A DNA stretch of 64,000 nucleotides from Anodontia alba (GCA_964016985.1 OZ024828.1:4613701-4677700); one strand, 5' to 3'; counted from the stretch's first letter, positions 11,448-20,863 are shown. Numbers and translations: made by a program. The notes: generated by a model not told the origin, from the letters alone.

Positions 11448-11464
11448 AGGCAGGGAGAGAGAGC
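11408..11464. repeat. (GA)n microsatellite
   Basis: Run of GA units with a GGGAGGGAGG interruption near the right end. Confidence 0.95.
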
Positions 11465-11492
11465 ATAAATATAGATTTGCATATAATTAATC

Positions 11493-11717
11493 TTAAACTG
11501 CCAATCACAACAATTGTCGTCTGCTATGTCATCTGCTTGTGATTTTAAAAGTCGTTTTTGCAAACAATGTGGACCCAGATCAGACTTCTCTGATCAGGGT
11601 CCAAACTGATTGCCTGTATGCAAAAATAGGTTTAAAAAAGTTTGCAAGAATATTCAGCAGACGACATAAGCAGACGACATTTTCAGATGCAGGTTTTCTT
11701 GGCATTTTAAGGGTTAA
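11493..11717. mobile_element. Family G composite hairpin element, copy 2
   Basis: Collinear with copy 1 at 7654. The inner H-type hairpin is shortened to a tip of GATCAGACTTCTCTGATCA. It ends in GGCATTTTAAGGGTTAAA. Confidence 0.78.
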
Positions 11718-11856
11718 AATCGATATAACCGTGTTTTACTATTCCAAGGCGGTTCTTCTGTTGAAGTTCTTCATTGTTTGTGCGTCGTTGTTTTCTAATG
11801 TCGTTGTTCCTCATTCCTCCTATCTAGGTGTTTCGGGAAAGCTGTGTTTCGTGATT

Positions 11857-11967
11857 ATCCCAGTAAGCATTCTTTATAAATCTATAACGGGCCGTTATCG
11901 GCCCGTCAGCTATCCTGACGGGCTGATAACGGCCCGCTATAGATTTATAAAGAATGCTAGCTGGGAT
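11857..11967. mobile_element. Family K hairpin MITE with a 6-bp duplication
   Basis: A nearly perfect 111-bp palindrome: arms ATCCCAGTAAGCATTCTTTA and the matching AAAGAATGCTAGCTGGGAT, with the inner GATAACGGCCCG/CGGGCCGTTATC type stem. GTGATT occurs immediately on both sides (11851-11856 and 11968-11973), a probable 6-bp target duplication. It interrupts a family N repeat. Confidence 0.75.
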
Positions 11968-12003
11968 GTGATTTTCGTGTATCTTCACTTATTGATTTAC
12001 TAG

Positions 12004-12545
12004 TAACCGTTCTAAGGCGGTATTTCTGTTGCTAACTCATTTCGTTTTGTTCGTTTGGCTTTCGTTGGTGTGTTGTTCTGTGACCGTTCTAAGGCGGTAT
12101 TTCTGTTGCTAACTCATTTCGGTTTGTTCGTTGGTGTGTTGTTCTGTGACCGTTCTAAGGCGATATTTCTGTTGCTAACTCATTTCGTTTTGTGCGTTTG
12201 GCTTTCGTTGGTATGTTGTTCTGTGACCGTTCTAAGGAGGTATTTCTGTTGCAAACTCATTTCGGTTTGTTCGTTTGGCTTTCGTTGGTGTGTTGTTCTG
12301 TGACCGTTCTAAGGCGGTATTTCTGTTGCTAACTCATTTCGGTTTGTTCCTTTGGCTTTCGTTGGTGTGTTGTTCTGTGACCGTTCTAAGGCGGTATTTC
12401 TGTTGCTAACTCATTTCGTTTTGTTCGTTGTTGTCTTTCGTTGGTGTGTTGTTCTGTAATCGTTCTATGGCGGTATTTCTGTTGCTAACTCATTTCGTTT
12501 TGGTCGTTTGGCTTTCGCTGGTGTGTTGTTCTGTGATGTTGTTTC
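12004..12545 (+). repeat. 77-bp tandem array within family N
   Basis: Seven units beginning ACCGTTCTAAGGCGG at about 12006, 12083, 12149, 12226, 12303, 12380 and 12459. The third unit lacks about 11 bp. The unit is the front of the N repeat itself, so this is local amplification. Confidence 0.92.
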
Positions 12546-12660
12546 GTTTCATTCTAACCTTATTCGGTGCCTTTGGAGGGCTGTGTTCCTTGTGATGATG
12601 CCTTTTCTTGGTATCCCATATTTTCATTTTATATTATTTGTTTCTTTGTAAATCTTATCG

Positions 12661-13189
12661 TCAACACTGTATTTATTTCTAAATTTAAAGTTGGCTTAAA
12701 AAAAAACAAAAAGTTTCTACGACAAGGAATATCAGAACCCTTGTTTTATGGTGGCGTAGTTTACAAATTGTATGAATTTGTGCAATAAACATCAAAATAG
12801 ATTGCCTTTGGAAACAAAGAACACACTACGGATTAGAAAATGGGAGTCTCGGTTTTAGTCTTGCAGAGCAATGTTATGCGGTGTACCGTGCAATACTGCT
12901 TACACCTCTTAGCCCCGGGGTGAGCGATATTCTTTTTTCACATCAATCTGAATGAGCTCAAAGATCCCAAAATACCATTAAATATATAGTACACTAAAAT
13001 GAAGAACGAGAAAACATTTTACTGTGACCATGCAGTACTTAACACCAGCTGTAGTGAATGTTAATAGATTCTGATCGGTTGTATGCAAGAAACACACGAG
13101 AAAGACGACAGGTTTTAAGAAGAAGTAAAATAATATAGTTGAGTCCTCATCTCCGTGTTAATAAATTTATGTTACACAATAACTATTTA
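12661..13189. other. Unassigned sequence
   Basis: No gene or repeat family recognised. Confidence 0.5.
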
Positions 13190-13254
13190 ACTAACCCTTA
13201 AAGCGCCAATTACTGCAGCAGATATTCTTTCATAGTAAATAAGACTGTAAAATT
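13190..13254. repeat. Family F left arm, interrupted by family A
   Basis: 'taacccttaaagcgccaat' and CTGCAGCAGA match the left arm of the family F element at 43586. The rest is lost at the family A insertion. Confidence 0.55.
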
Positions 13255-13533
13255 CATCACGAAAACATACCTATATAATTTTGACCCCCTTAAACCCCAC
13301 TTTTATATAGTAAAACTGGGGTTTACAGGGGTGAACATTATTTTTCTTATTTCTGCTCAAAACATAAGATTGTGGGTACTCGTTAGAACCGCCTCGGCGA
13401 GGCGGTTCTAAGGAGTACCCACAATCTATGTTTTGTGCAGAAATATGAAAAATATCTGATTTTTTTATCTGAAAATTTTCAATTTTTGGAGATAAAATTT
13501 TCTATATATTTGAATAGGCGTGTTTTCGTAATG
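13255..13533 (-). mobile_element. Family A hairpin element, copy 4
   Basis: Reverse-oriented, well preserved, with the tip GAACCGCCTCGGCGAGGCGG. It is bounded by a family F arm on the left and family N sequence on the right. Confidence 0.9.
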
Positions 13534-13640
13534 ATACTGACCGTTCCAAGGCGAATCTTCTGTTTCAGTTCTCCTTTTTTGTATGTGGGGTTGTTGTTTC
13601 ATATGTAGCGTTTGTATTTCCTGAATATAGCCTTTGCGGG
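13534..13640 (+). repeat. Family N fragment
   Basis: 'actgaccgttccaaggcg' and 'gtttcatatgtagcgt' match N blocks in order. Confidence 0.6.
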
Positions 13641-13652
13641 TTATGTCCATAT

Positions 13653-14015
13653 CTCCATAGATTAAAACATCTTAGGCATACGTCTTTAGAATACAAGAGA
13701 GAAAGAGCTGACCTGACTAAAGTATACAAAATTATGAACAATATAGATCACACAGAAAAGGACAGTTTTTACAATTTTTTCATATACAACAGATAAATGT
13801 CATCAACCCAATTTTGCTAAAAAAAACAACATAGATTAAAAATTCGGGCAAATAGGTTTAGCTTAAGAGTGATCGACTCGTGGAATACATTACCAAAAAA
13901 AAGTAGCCTTAACCGTTTTAAGTCAGGATTGAACGTAAACTGGAAGGACCACCCCTACCCCTACACATTTGACCCTTGGTGCTACTATCCCGGACCAAAA
14001 CCCAGAAATTACTAA
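13653..14015 (+). pseudogene. LINE (non-LTR retrotransposon) ORF2 C-terminal tail, decayed
   Basis: One frame from 13653 to the stop at 14013-14015 reads as the tail typical of LINE ORF2 proteins. It begins with an RLKHLRHTSLEYKRERADL-like segment, then VYKIMNNIDH, a basic HRLKIRANRFS stretch, VIDSWNTLPKKSSLNRFKSG, and WKDHPYPYTFDP at the end. These motifs follow the reverse transcriptase domain in many CR1/Jockey-type LINEs and are encoded last before the 3' UTR. Two in-frame stops lie in the middle, after FIYNR and after the following nine-residue segment, and the upstream polymerase is absent, as expected for a 5'-truncated dead insertion. The exact clade cannot be told from the tail. Confidence 0.75.
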
Positions 14016-14274
14016 AAAATCCACCACAGAGGCTGTGTTTAGCCTGTTCCGGTGTTCCAGTTACGTATGTGAGTTATTATTCAGTGTAAACTGTAAAAAC
14101 AGTAATATCTAGAGCTCCTGTTTTGTCTGGTATCATCATTTTGTTAACTGAAAATAAGTGTTTGTTCGATTTTCGTGTGTTAGCAAATAATTTCTTCCGA
14201 TTTCCTTTTCATGCATTCTAATGTAAGGAGGTAGACAATATCAGACACAACTAAAATTTAAAGAGACAGCAATG
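14016..14274. other. Probable LINE 3' region and unassigned sequence
   Basis: Follows the LINE stop directly. No poly-A tail or target duplication is visible. Confidence 0.35.
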
Positions 14275-14391
14275 CATCACGAAAACATACCTATATCCTA
14301 TTGACCTCCTTAAACTCCACTTTTACATATGTAATAAAACTGGGATTTACAGGGGTATACATTATTTTTCTTATTGCTGCTCAAAAACATA

Positions 14392-15676
14392 CGAGGGCAA
14401 GTCAATAAGTAATCAGTCTATCCCATTTCCAATTGACCGAGACACCTAAGATTTTCATGCTTTGTTTCAATACATGTTTTAGGCCTGAGGGCAAAATTGC
14501 ACCCTTATCGTGTCATTCACTCATAAGATATTAAATGTCAAACATAGCTAGCGATGCAAAAGTAAGCTTATCGTCAAAATTTGAGTACCGTGCTGTAATT
14601 CGGTACTTGTATTTGAAAGGGAAAACAGGTCAGGAAATACATTGCGAGCTGACCAATGTTTATGGGTCTTCTGCACCATCGTATGCACAAGTTAAATTCT
14701 GGGTTGGGGAATTCAAACGCAGTAGAACGTCTTTAGAAGACGAAACCAGGTCTGGACGCCCATCAGATGCCACCGATGAAGAAATGTGTAACAAAGTACG
14801 GGATCTGGTGTACTCTGATAGGCGAATTAAGGTGGAAGAAATAGCGAATGCATTACACATTTCACATGGTAGCGTTTCAACAACTTTACATGATCGCTTG
14901 GGTATGCACAAGCTAACAGCCCGTTGGGTCCCAAAATCCCTTAGCGACGAGCAAATGGCAACCAGGGCATCAGTATACAGCGCATTGTTGAAGCGGTTTA
15001 GGTCAAAGGAAGATGATTTCCTTTCACGTCTGGTGACTGTAGATGAGACCTGGGTCCATTATTATGAGCCAGAGAATGAAGCTCAAAGTCGCCAGAGTGT
15101 AGGGCCGGGGTCTCCGAGGCCAAAGAAATTCAAAACGCAACCCTCTGCTGGCAAGGTGATGGCAACTGTATTTTGGGATGCACAAGGCGTTATTATGTTG
15201 GACTTTCTAGCAAAGAAAAGTAAAATAACAGCTGCGTATTATGCAAATTTGCTCGACCAACTGAGAAGTGTGATCCGTGAAAAACGCCAAGGTAAACTCT
15301 CCAAAGGGATTCTGCTCCAACAGGACAATGCGAGAGTCCATACTTGCAAAATTGCAATGGATGCTGTTGAGCGGAATGGGTACGAGCTAATACCGCATCC
15401 CGCCTATTCTCCGGACTTATCTCCTAGTGACTATTGCCTATTCCCAAACGTGAAAAAGGATATCCGTGGACGTCATTTCCGGTCCAACGAAGAAGTCGTG
15501 GCGGCAGTTGAGGAGTGGGTCAGAGACAAGGACCCTGGCTTCTTCAGTTCTGGGCTGATGGCACTGGAACACCGTTAAGCCAAGTGCATCATTCTAGAGG
15601 GCAATTACATCGAAAAAGAAGAGATCGATCTCACCCAGAAATAAGTTAGGCTGTTTATTTTATTCACTCGCCCTCG
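14392..15676 (+). mobile_element. mariner transposon (Tc1/mariner superfamily), 1285 bp
   Basis: Left terminal repeat CGAGGGCAAGTCAATAAGTA. The right end, read inward on the opposite strand, is CGAGGGCGAGTGAATAAAAT. TA lies on both sides (14390-14391, 15677-15678). Length and layout fit a complete mariner: a short 5' leader, one transposase frame and about 30 bp after it. The terminal repeats differ at several positions. Confidence 0.95.
14535..15578 (+). CDS. mariner transposase, nearly intact with a premature stop
   Basis: A 347-codon frame for a DNA transposase that cuts and pastes its own element at TA sites in the nucleus. The first ~120 residues hold the two helix-turn-helix DNA-binding regions, with an SGRPS linker at about 73-77. 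WVPKSLS at 131-137 corresponds to the mariner WVPHEL linker motif. The catalytic triad is complete: Asp170 in VTVDETW, Asp264 in LQQDNARVH and Asp299 in YSPDLSPSDY. The last two are separated by 34 residues, the DD34D signature of mariner. The frame stops at LEHR-TAA where relatives usually continue with Trp-(Ala/Ser)-Lys-Cys. The same frame continues for 21 more sense codons to a second TAA at 15642-15644, including AKCIILEGNYIEKEE. So the protein lacks about 22 C-terminal residues, including that Trp. The start ATG follows 143 bp of leader after the left terminus. It could be inactive or weakly active. Confidence 0.95.
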   Translation: MSNIASDAKVSLSSKFEYRAVIRYLYLKGKTGQEIHCELTNVYGSSAPSYAQVKFWVGEFKRSRTSLEDETRSGRPSDATDEEMCNKVRDLVYSDRRIKVEEIANALHISHGSVSTTLHDRLGMHKLTARWVPKSLSDEQMATRASVYSALLKRFRSKEDDFLSRLVTVDETWVHYYEPENEAQSRQSVGPGSPRPKKFKTQPSAGKVMATVFWDAQGVIMLDFLAKKSKITAAYYANLLDQLRSVIREKRQGKLSKGILLQQDNARVHTCKIAMDAVERNGYELIPHPAYSPDLSPSDYCLFPNVKKDIRGRHFRSNEEVVAAVEEWVRDKDPGFFSSGLMALEHR

Positions 15677-15843
15677 TAGATTGTGGGTACTCTTTAGAAC
15701 CGCCTTGTCGAGGCGGTTCTAACGAGCACCCACAATATATGTTTTGAGCAGAAATATGAAAAGTATCAGAGTTTTTATCTGAAAATTTTCAGTTTTTGGA
15801 GGTGAAATTTTCTATATATTTGAATAGGCATGTTTTCGTAATG

Positions 15844-15976
15844 TCCATTTTTTTGTTTGTGCTTCTGTGGTTCCATAAGTGGCGTCTGTGTTGTTCTTAT
15901 TTGTTCCTTATCCCGCCTTCCTTTGGTGCCCCTGGAAAGCTATGTATCTTGATTGTGGCATTTCATGGCTATTTCC
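15844..15976 (+). repeat. Family N fragment
   Basis: 'gtgcttctgtggttccata', 'ttggtgcccctggaaagct' and 'gattgtggcatttcatggct' match N in order. Continues after the family A copy at 16258. Confidence 0.6.
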
Positions 15977-16257
15977 CATTACGAAAACACGCCTATTCAA
16001 ATATATAGAAACTTTCACCTCAAAAAAACCCTGAAAATTATTAAATAAAAAACTCAGAAATTTTTCATATTTCTGCTCAAAACATAGATTGTGGGTACTC
16101 GTCAGAACCGCTCGGCGAGGCAGTTCTGACAAATACTCACAATCAATGTTTTTGAGCAAAATTAAGAAAAATAATGTATACCCCTGTAAACCCCAGTTTT
16201 ACTATACAAAAGTAGGGTTTAAGGGGATAAAAATTATATAGGCATGTTTTCGTGATG
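15977..16257 (+). mobile_element. Family A hairpin element, copy 6
   Basis: Forward copy. The right arm tip is diverged (GAACCGCTCGGCGAGGCAGT). It interrupts family N: the left flank 'ggctatttcc' and right flank 'acatatattttt' rejoin as the N sequence 'gggtatcttcacttatattt' with nothing duplicated. Confidence 0.9.
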
Positions 16258-16551
16258 ACATATATTTTTCCTTATACCCGACTTCTTCCAGAAAGCTGAC
16301 AAAGTCTAATGAATTCAGTTCAACAAATACACTTGACATTTGAGTACCGACAACAGATAAAACTTTAACCACCACAAGGGAAAAGAGGTCCTTGGAACAT
16401 ATGCCGACAGCGCAAACCCGATTAGACTGCGCATCAGACCGTTGCTGTCCGCTTACAAGAAACACTGTGTACAAAAGGATATATAGTTGTATAGAAAATG
16501 CCATTATCACTTTATATGGATTAGTAGGTTGGTCATGATGCTTACTGTTCG
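16258..16551. other. Family N tail and degenerate family I hairpin
   Basis: 'acatatatttttccttata' continues the interrupted N repeat. 16405-16455 has family I pieces (AGACTGCGCATCAGACC, TGCTGTCCGCTTAC). Confidence 0.45.
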
Positions 16552-16740
16552 TATTATCCCAAACCCTAAACCCTTTCTCATGGAAAGCTCATTTCATTTT
16601 AGTACTGGTACCATTGATAGTCCAACCTGAACAGGATATAAATTTAATAACCGTATACGATTTTAAGCTCCAGAAATTTCATACCAAAAACATTCCCTGT
16701 ATTTACCTTAAATATCAGGACACCTTACCTCTCTACCATA
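16552..16740. repeat. Family L repeat, copy 1
   Basis: Block containing 'ctggtaccattgatagtcca', 'aacctgaacaggatataaat' and 'cgttttaagctc'-like sequence, repeated at 17866 and 18592 with 10-20% difference by eye. Confidence 0.7.
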
Positions 16741-16910
16741 CAAGTCCTTAGTCGACTTTAACATATTCGTCCTATAGCCTTTTTCATATTATGTGGCTTA
16801 GCTGGGTGGTCAGGGTATTATTGGTATAACAACAAAAATGAGCCAGCGCATGACACAATCTACAATAAGACCCAGGTGTAACCAGCAAAGACTCAGATCA
16901 GCCTGTATAT
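16741..16910. other. Unassigned sequence
   Basis: The 'tgtggcttagctgggtggtc' segment (16790-16810) is echoed at 17820, so it may belong to the L repeat. Confidence 0.4.
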
Positions 16911-17243
16911 CCATCCAGTATGTTTGTTTGTGTTGAGGTTTTACGGCCCAATCAACCCAATGGGGTCATGTCGGGCGCGGTCAGTTTACCTAACCACACG
17001 TTTACTGGGCAGGCTTAGTCCTCTAAGCAGTTAACCAGTACCGTGCACATTCTTTCGCCAGAAACTGACAACTGCCCTTTTTGAATCAGCGGAAGGGAGA
17101 GAAAGACCGTAGAAAATATTTCATGATCAATCTCCATGAAAGAATGTTGCCGACCTCGGCGGGGGTTGAACCCGCGACCTCCTGGTCTCCAGTCGGACGG
17201 CGCATCCAACAGAGCCATCGAGGTCGGCTAACCATCCAGTATG
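16911..17243 (-). mobile_element. tRNA-derived SINE with a perfect 12-bp target duplication
   Basis: The element at 16923-17231 is flanked by CCATCCAGTATG on both sides (16911-16922 and 17232-17243), an intact duplication pointing to a fairly recent retrotransposition. On the minus strand it starts with a tRNA-like head (17149-17228), continues through a body with CAGTTTCTGGCGAAAGAATG, and ends in an A-rich tail (AACCTCAACACAAACAAA). Related copies are at 47067 and 60222. Mobilisation would need LINE machinery. Among molluscan SINEs it resembles the V-SINE type, but that is not verified here. Confidence 0.88.
17149..17228 (-). other. tRNA-like promoter head of the SINE
   Basis: Acceptor arms GCCGACC and GGTCGGC pair perfectly. 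An A-box-like TGGCTCTGTTGGA and a B-box GGTTCAACCCC are in the proper order, which would give RNA polymerase III start signals. The anticodon arm does not fold well, so this is a SINE head and not a functional tRNA gene. Confidence 0.8.
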
Positions 17244-17424
17244 ACTACTGTACGTATTTACTCCAAATATCGGGACACATTACTTCCCAACATACAAGTG
17301 ATCGAGCCCATTATGGTTACTTTGAAAATCGACTACCACTTAAGCCGACGGTAGAGGGCATATACAGCCTCGCTAACTAAACTACTGTACATGAGGAGAC
17401 TTGATAAAACAGTCTCCGATTTTC

Positions 17425-17690
17425 CATTACGAAAACATATCTATTCAAATATACTGAAAATTTTACCACAAAAAAAAATGAAAATTTTCAGATGAAAATT
17501 CGGATATTTTTCATATTTTTGCTTAAAACATAGATTGAACCGCCTCGACGAGGCGGTTCTACCGAGTACCCACAATCTATGTTTTTGAGCAGAAATAAGA
17601 AAAATAATGTATACCCCTGTTAACCCCAGTTTTACTATATAAAAGTAGGGTTTAAGGGGGTCAAAATTATATAGGTATGTTTTCGTGATG
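17425..17690 (+). mobile_element. Family A hairpin element, copy 7
   Basis: Forward copy. The left arm of the core is shortened (ACATAGATTGAACCGCCTCG, missing the GTGGGTACTCGTTA part) while the right arm is complete. Confidence 0.88.
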
Positions 17691-17865
17691 GTTCTTTTGT
17701 GAGTTCTTTGTTTCCAAAGGCAACCTTTTATATTTCCATTGTCATAGCGCTCTCCGCTTACAGAATCATTGAATTCTGTAGGAAACATTCGAGTATAGTC
17801 AAGGCCATTTTCACATAATGTGGTTTAGGTAGCTGGTCAGAATCTTTAAGGTCATATAACTTATG
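17691..17865. other. Unassigned sequence
   Basis: No gene recognised. Contains the L-associated 'tgtggtttaggtagctggtc'. Confidence 0.45.
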
Positions 17866-18056
17866 CAACCCCGAATGCCCCTTTTTCTCATGTAGACTAA
17901 TGGGAGTCTCATTTCTGTTTAAGACTGGTATCATTGATAGTCAAACTTGAGCACTATATAACTTTAGTAACAGTACAAGGTTTTCAGCTCTAGGAAGTTC
18001 ATACAAGAAAAAAAAAACATTGACTATATTTACCCTAAACATCGGGACACCTTATA
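17866..18056. repeat. Family L repeat, copy 2
   Basis: Collinear with copy 1: 'tcattgatagtcaaacttga' and 'caaggttttcagctctagg'. Confidence 0.7.
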
Positions 18057-18066
18057 TCTCCTCTTC

Positions 18067-18240
18067 ATGGAGCATGGGGAAGTGCTCACTACAAGGTTGC
18101 TGAGCCAGGGGTATCAAAAAACCAAATTGGTAGCAACACTTCAGAAATTCTATGGAGACATCATGATCCGGTCAATCCCTACAATGGGACAGTTTTGTTT
18201 CTGGTGTTTTTGCCAATGACGAGCCATAAGTAGACTTCCA
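18067..18240 (+). pseudogene. Possible retroelement protein fragment, frameshifted
   Basis: The frame from 18067 reads HGEVLTTRLLSQGYQKTKLV then ATLQKFYGD. After a shift of frame it continues HHDPVNPYNG. The pattern TRLLSQGY-K-KL-FYG-HHD resembles a segment I associate with mobile-element polyproteins of aquatic animals. The family cannot be named with confidence and both ends are lost. Confidence 0.35.
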
Positions 18241-18591
18241 AAATCCCGGACATGCGCTTCTACCTTCATTGCTTCGTTCGGGCCTATGGGCATGGTGGGC
18301 AAAGCTTTCTTACCAAGTAATGCTTACTATCCGCGGACGCCTGATTACACCCTTTATTCTAAGGGTCCATGTCTGTTGGTCTGAACATTCTGATTCGTCA
18401 TTCGTTTACGATTTATGAGTTTGGATTACGGCTTGGGTACCGTGACCACTACTACTTATTCGTCCTAAGCCGGCTTTCGCTGATTATGGTAGTACCTGGA
18501 TACCTTCACTAATATTTTAGATGTCCGTTTAAAGAATCTTTGACTACTTTAGGATACGAGGCTTAGTTAGCAGGTCTGGATTTTTACTCTT
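18241..18591. other. Unassigned, possibly retroelement-derived
   Basis: Less AT-rich than its surroundings and directly downstream of the fragment at 18067. No domain recognised. Confidence 0.35.
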
Positions 18592-18745
18592 CATATAACC
18601 CCAAAAAGACCTCTCTTCTCATAGTGAGGCTCATTTCTTATTAGGACTGGTACCATTGATAGCCCAACCTGAACGCGATATAAATTTAACAACCGTATAT
18701 GGTTTTAAGCTCTAAAATTTCATATAAAATTAAAAAGCGTTTGCC
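18592..18745. repeat. Family L repeat, copy 3
   Basis: 'ctggtaccattgatagccca' and 'acctgaacgcgatataaat' match copies 1 and 2. The right end is shortened. Confidence 0.7.
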
Positions 18746-19034
18746 ATTTTTTAAACCACAGTTTGTTTGATAGAAACGTTGTTGATAGTTTGATTTAGAT
18801 TTATTAATGTAACAGATACCATATCAAGAAACAACTTAATAAATTTGTAAATTTCATCGCCAAGATGTGACGATATGGTATAACATGCCTTTAGGCCAAA
18901 TATAAAATAATTTTAAGGCGTGATACCGTAAAATATCTTTTCTATACCATAAAAGAAACAGGGGAAGGCTCAGGTCAGTCCATACATATTCACATTGCCG
19001 TCTCTACACCAAATATTAAGACAAACCGGCTTAA
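18746..19034. other. Unassigned sequence
   Basis: No gene or repeat family recognised. Confidence 0.5.
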
Positions 19035-19100
19035 GCAAACAGTGTAGATCCAGATCAGACGCCGCAGACGCGGCGTCTGAATTGGGTCTACTCTGTTTGC
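19035..19100. repeat. Family H hairpin (GACGCCGC tip)
   Basis: Arms GCAAACAGTGTAGATCCAGA and GGGTCTACTCTGTTTGC around the tip CAGACGCCGC-AGAC-GCGGCGTCTG. Confidence 0.85.
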
Positions 19101-19534
19101 TACTCGTCCAGCTATTTTAGACACAGGGAACTCGTAGTAAACTGGACTGGTTCAAGTTTAAGGATAAGTATGGTAAGGAGTTAAGTTATCCGAATTCTTA
19201 GGGTAAATATGGGTAGGACTGGAACTTCCTTTTTTCTCACATAATAACTGGGTTTTACAGATTCTGAAATGAGCTCTAAAGGACTCTGTCAGATTATGCA
19301 GATGCATAGGCTACTCAATATCTTCGAGCCTGTATTTCTCCGTGAGCTATGCCATTCCGAAAAAAGATACTTTGATTAGGTGCTAACGGCGAGTGCTGAA
19401 AACTGCCTACTCATCCATACTTTCTGATCAGAGATTTCGATGTTTGTCGATATTGTCTTCATTGTTCGGTGATTCTGAAAGCGAATAACAAAGGGCGTGG
19501 TCAGATTGAACAGGGCTTTTACTCGGAAGACCTG
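19101..19534. other. Unassigned sequence
   Basis: No gene or repeat family recognised. Confidence 0.5.
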
Positions 19535-19756
19535 TTAACCTTTATGCCGAGTAGACTCATCTACCTTATATTTTTAGCGGTCCATTTCCAACAGAAAGGG
19601 TGTCTGGTTATTTTTATTACCATGCTATATAGAAATTCCTGTATTTAATGCTTCAAGTGTAGACCCTGATCAGACGCCGCGTTCTGCGGCGTCTGACCTG
19701 GGTCTACACTATTTTCCAATGTCCCTTTTATGGGATGCTAATCATGATTGGGTTAA
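19535..19756. repeat. Family H hairpin element with outer arms
   Basis: Inner hairpin 19657-19710: GTGTAGACCCTGATCAGACG and CGTCTGACCTGGGTCTACAC, tip GCCGCGTTCTGCGGC. Outer edges begin 'ttaacctttatgccgagtag' and end 'gattgggttaa'. Confidence 0.78.
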
Positions 19757-20149
19757 TGCAAGACACGTTTCAAATGAATTTACAGTTTTCTTTAATAAGC
19801 AACACCTTAAATGATGATATCAGAAGTTTGATCTTTAATGTCATTTCAATTTCAAGTTTATGGTCTCTGTTTGACAACCAGATCATATCAAGGTGTTCCA
19901 GAATATTACCGGAATAATTGGGCAGTGTGAAACAAAAAGGGCTCTTAGCGAATACATGAACAGCCAGAACACAGGATATGTTTATGATTCTAAGACTGAG
20001 GCATTAACTCTTTACCTTTCTTGTCCTAAAATTAAACATGTCCGTTTTACTCCCAGTTTATATATCTACAATTCTGCTGGATCAAAAATAAACTGTAGAA
20101 ACTGATCAGCTTGAAAGTGTATCGATTCCCCTTAAAGACGCAGGACTTT
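19757..20149. other. Unassigned sequence
   Basis: Short open frames only, none recognised. Confidence 0.5.
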
Positions 20150-20305
20150 AACCCATTTATGCTGAGTGGATTCTTCTATCTTAAATCTATTAACAGGTCC
20201 ATTTTATATATAAGAGGTATCTGGCTGTTTTTTATTATTAAGTGCGTCCAATGGGAACTGCGAAGCAAGCAGTTCCGCGAACCGTTCGTGCAGACGCACT
20301 ACTAT
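20150..20305. repeat. Family H-like outer arm with a different inner hairpin
   Basis: Starts 'ttaacccatttatgctgagt' as at 19535. The inner hairpin is unlike the others: GTGCGTCC...GGAACTGC-GAAGCAA-GCAGTTCC...GACGCAC (20242-20303). Confidence 0.6.
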
Positions 20306-20690
20306 AGACTAACGATGTGACCAGCGATTTGTGTGACCAAAAATGTGATGGTCCAACAAACGCTTGGGTGGTTCGGTGCTTATCCTGAAAATGAAAAAGC
20401 GTTCCGCGATTTGGCAGAGACTATTGACACGGCGGCCGTGCCGATAATAGCAACAAAACAGCCAATAACACCAAGTATTCCAATTGCAAGGGGTTGAACC
20501 ACGAGACATATGATGTCAGCCTACAAAATTTGCGATCGCGGCCATTTTGAATTTTGTCTCCACTTCGAATTTTATTTCTATCCATTCTCTATCTATTTAT
20601 ATGCTAAGCATGATTCATTTTGTGCATAAGGTACACTATGATGTAGACTTTTTAGATAACACATAGACTTGACGCTCTTTTCACGTGATA
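20306..20690. other. Unassigned sequence
   Basis: No gene recognised. Locally GC-richer around 20400-20550. Confidence 0.45.
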
Positions 20691-20696
20691 ATCTGA

Positions 20697-20863
20697 AAAA
20701 AAGAAAAAAAAAAAAAAAAAAAAAGAAAAAGAAATCGACACAATAATGTGTTTGTTCGACCGATTTGTAAATTTTTGTTATTTTTCTGTTTTTTTTTTTT
20801 TTTTTTTTTTTTTTTCTGCTTTTCATAATTTGTAGACTCGTAAAACAAACAGACAAACAAACA

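Larger units (their letters stand above)
11738..12660 (+). repeat. Family N dispersed repeat, expanded copy
   Basis: Family N is an old dispersed repeat. Its order is: 'ctgaccgttctaaggcggt', a 'gttcttctttgtttgtgcg' block, 'tggtttcatatgtggcg', 'ttggtgcctcgggagggct', 'tgattgtggcatttcctggg', then 'tatcttcacttat'. Here the front part runs from 11738, is interrupted by a hairpin element (11857-11967) and a 77-bp tandem array, and resumes with 'ggtgcctttggagggctgtg' at 12570. Clear TIRs or a poly-A tail were not found, so its class is unknown. Confidence 0.6.
14275..15843 (-). mobile_element. Family A hairpin element, copy 5, split by mariner
   Basis: Left part 14275-14391 (CATCACGAAAACATACC to GCTCAAAAACATA) and right part 15677-15843 (TAGATTGTGGGTACTC to CGTAATG). 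Removing the mariner and one TA restores the usual AAACATAGATTGTGG junction, so the mariner entered an existing copy. Confidence 0.92.

Noticed and set aside
14660..14911. Minus-strand open frame
   Set aside because: Antisense shadow of the mariner transposase.
17149..17228. Functional tRNA gene
   Set aside because: The anticodon arm does not fold properly, the sequence is joined to a SINE body, and the whole is flanked by a target duplication.
17081..17380. 99-codon plus-strand frame
   Set aside because: It reads through the SINE and its tRNA-like head in antisense, with no domain.
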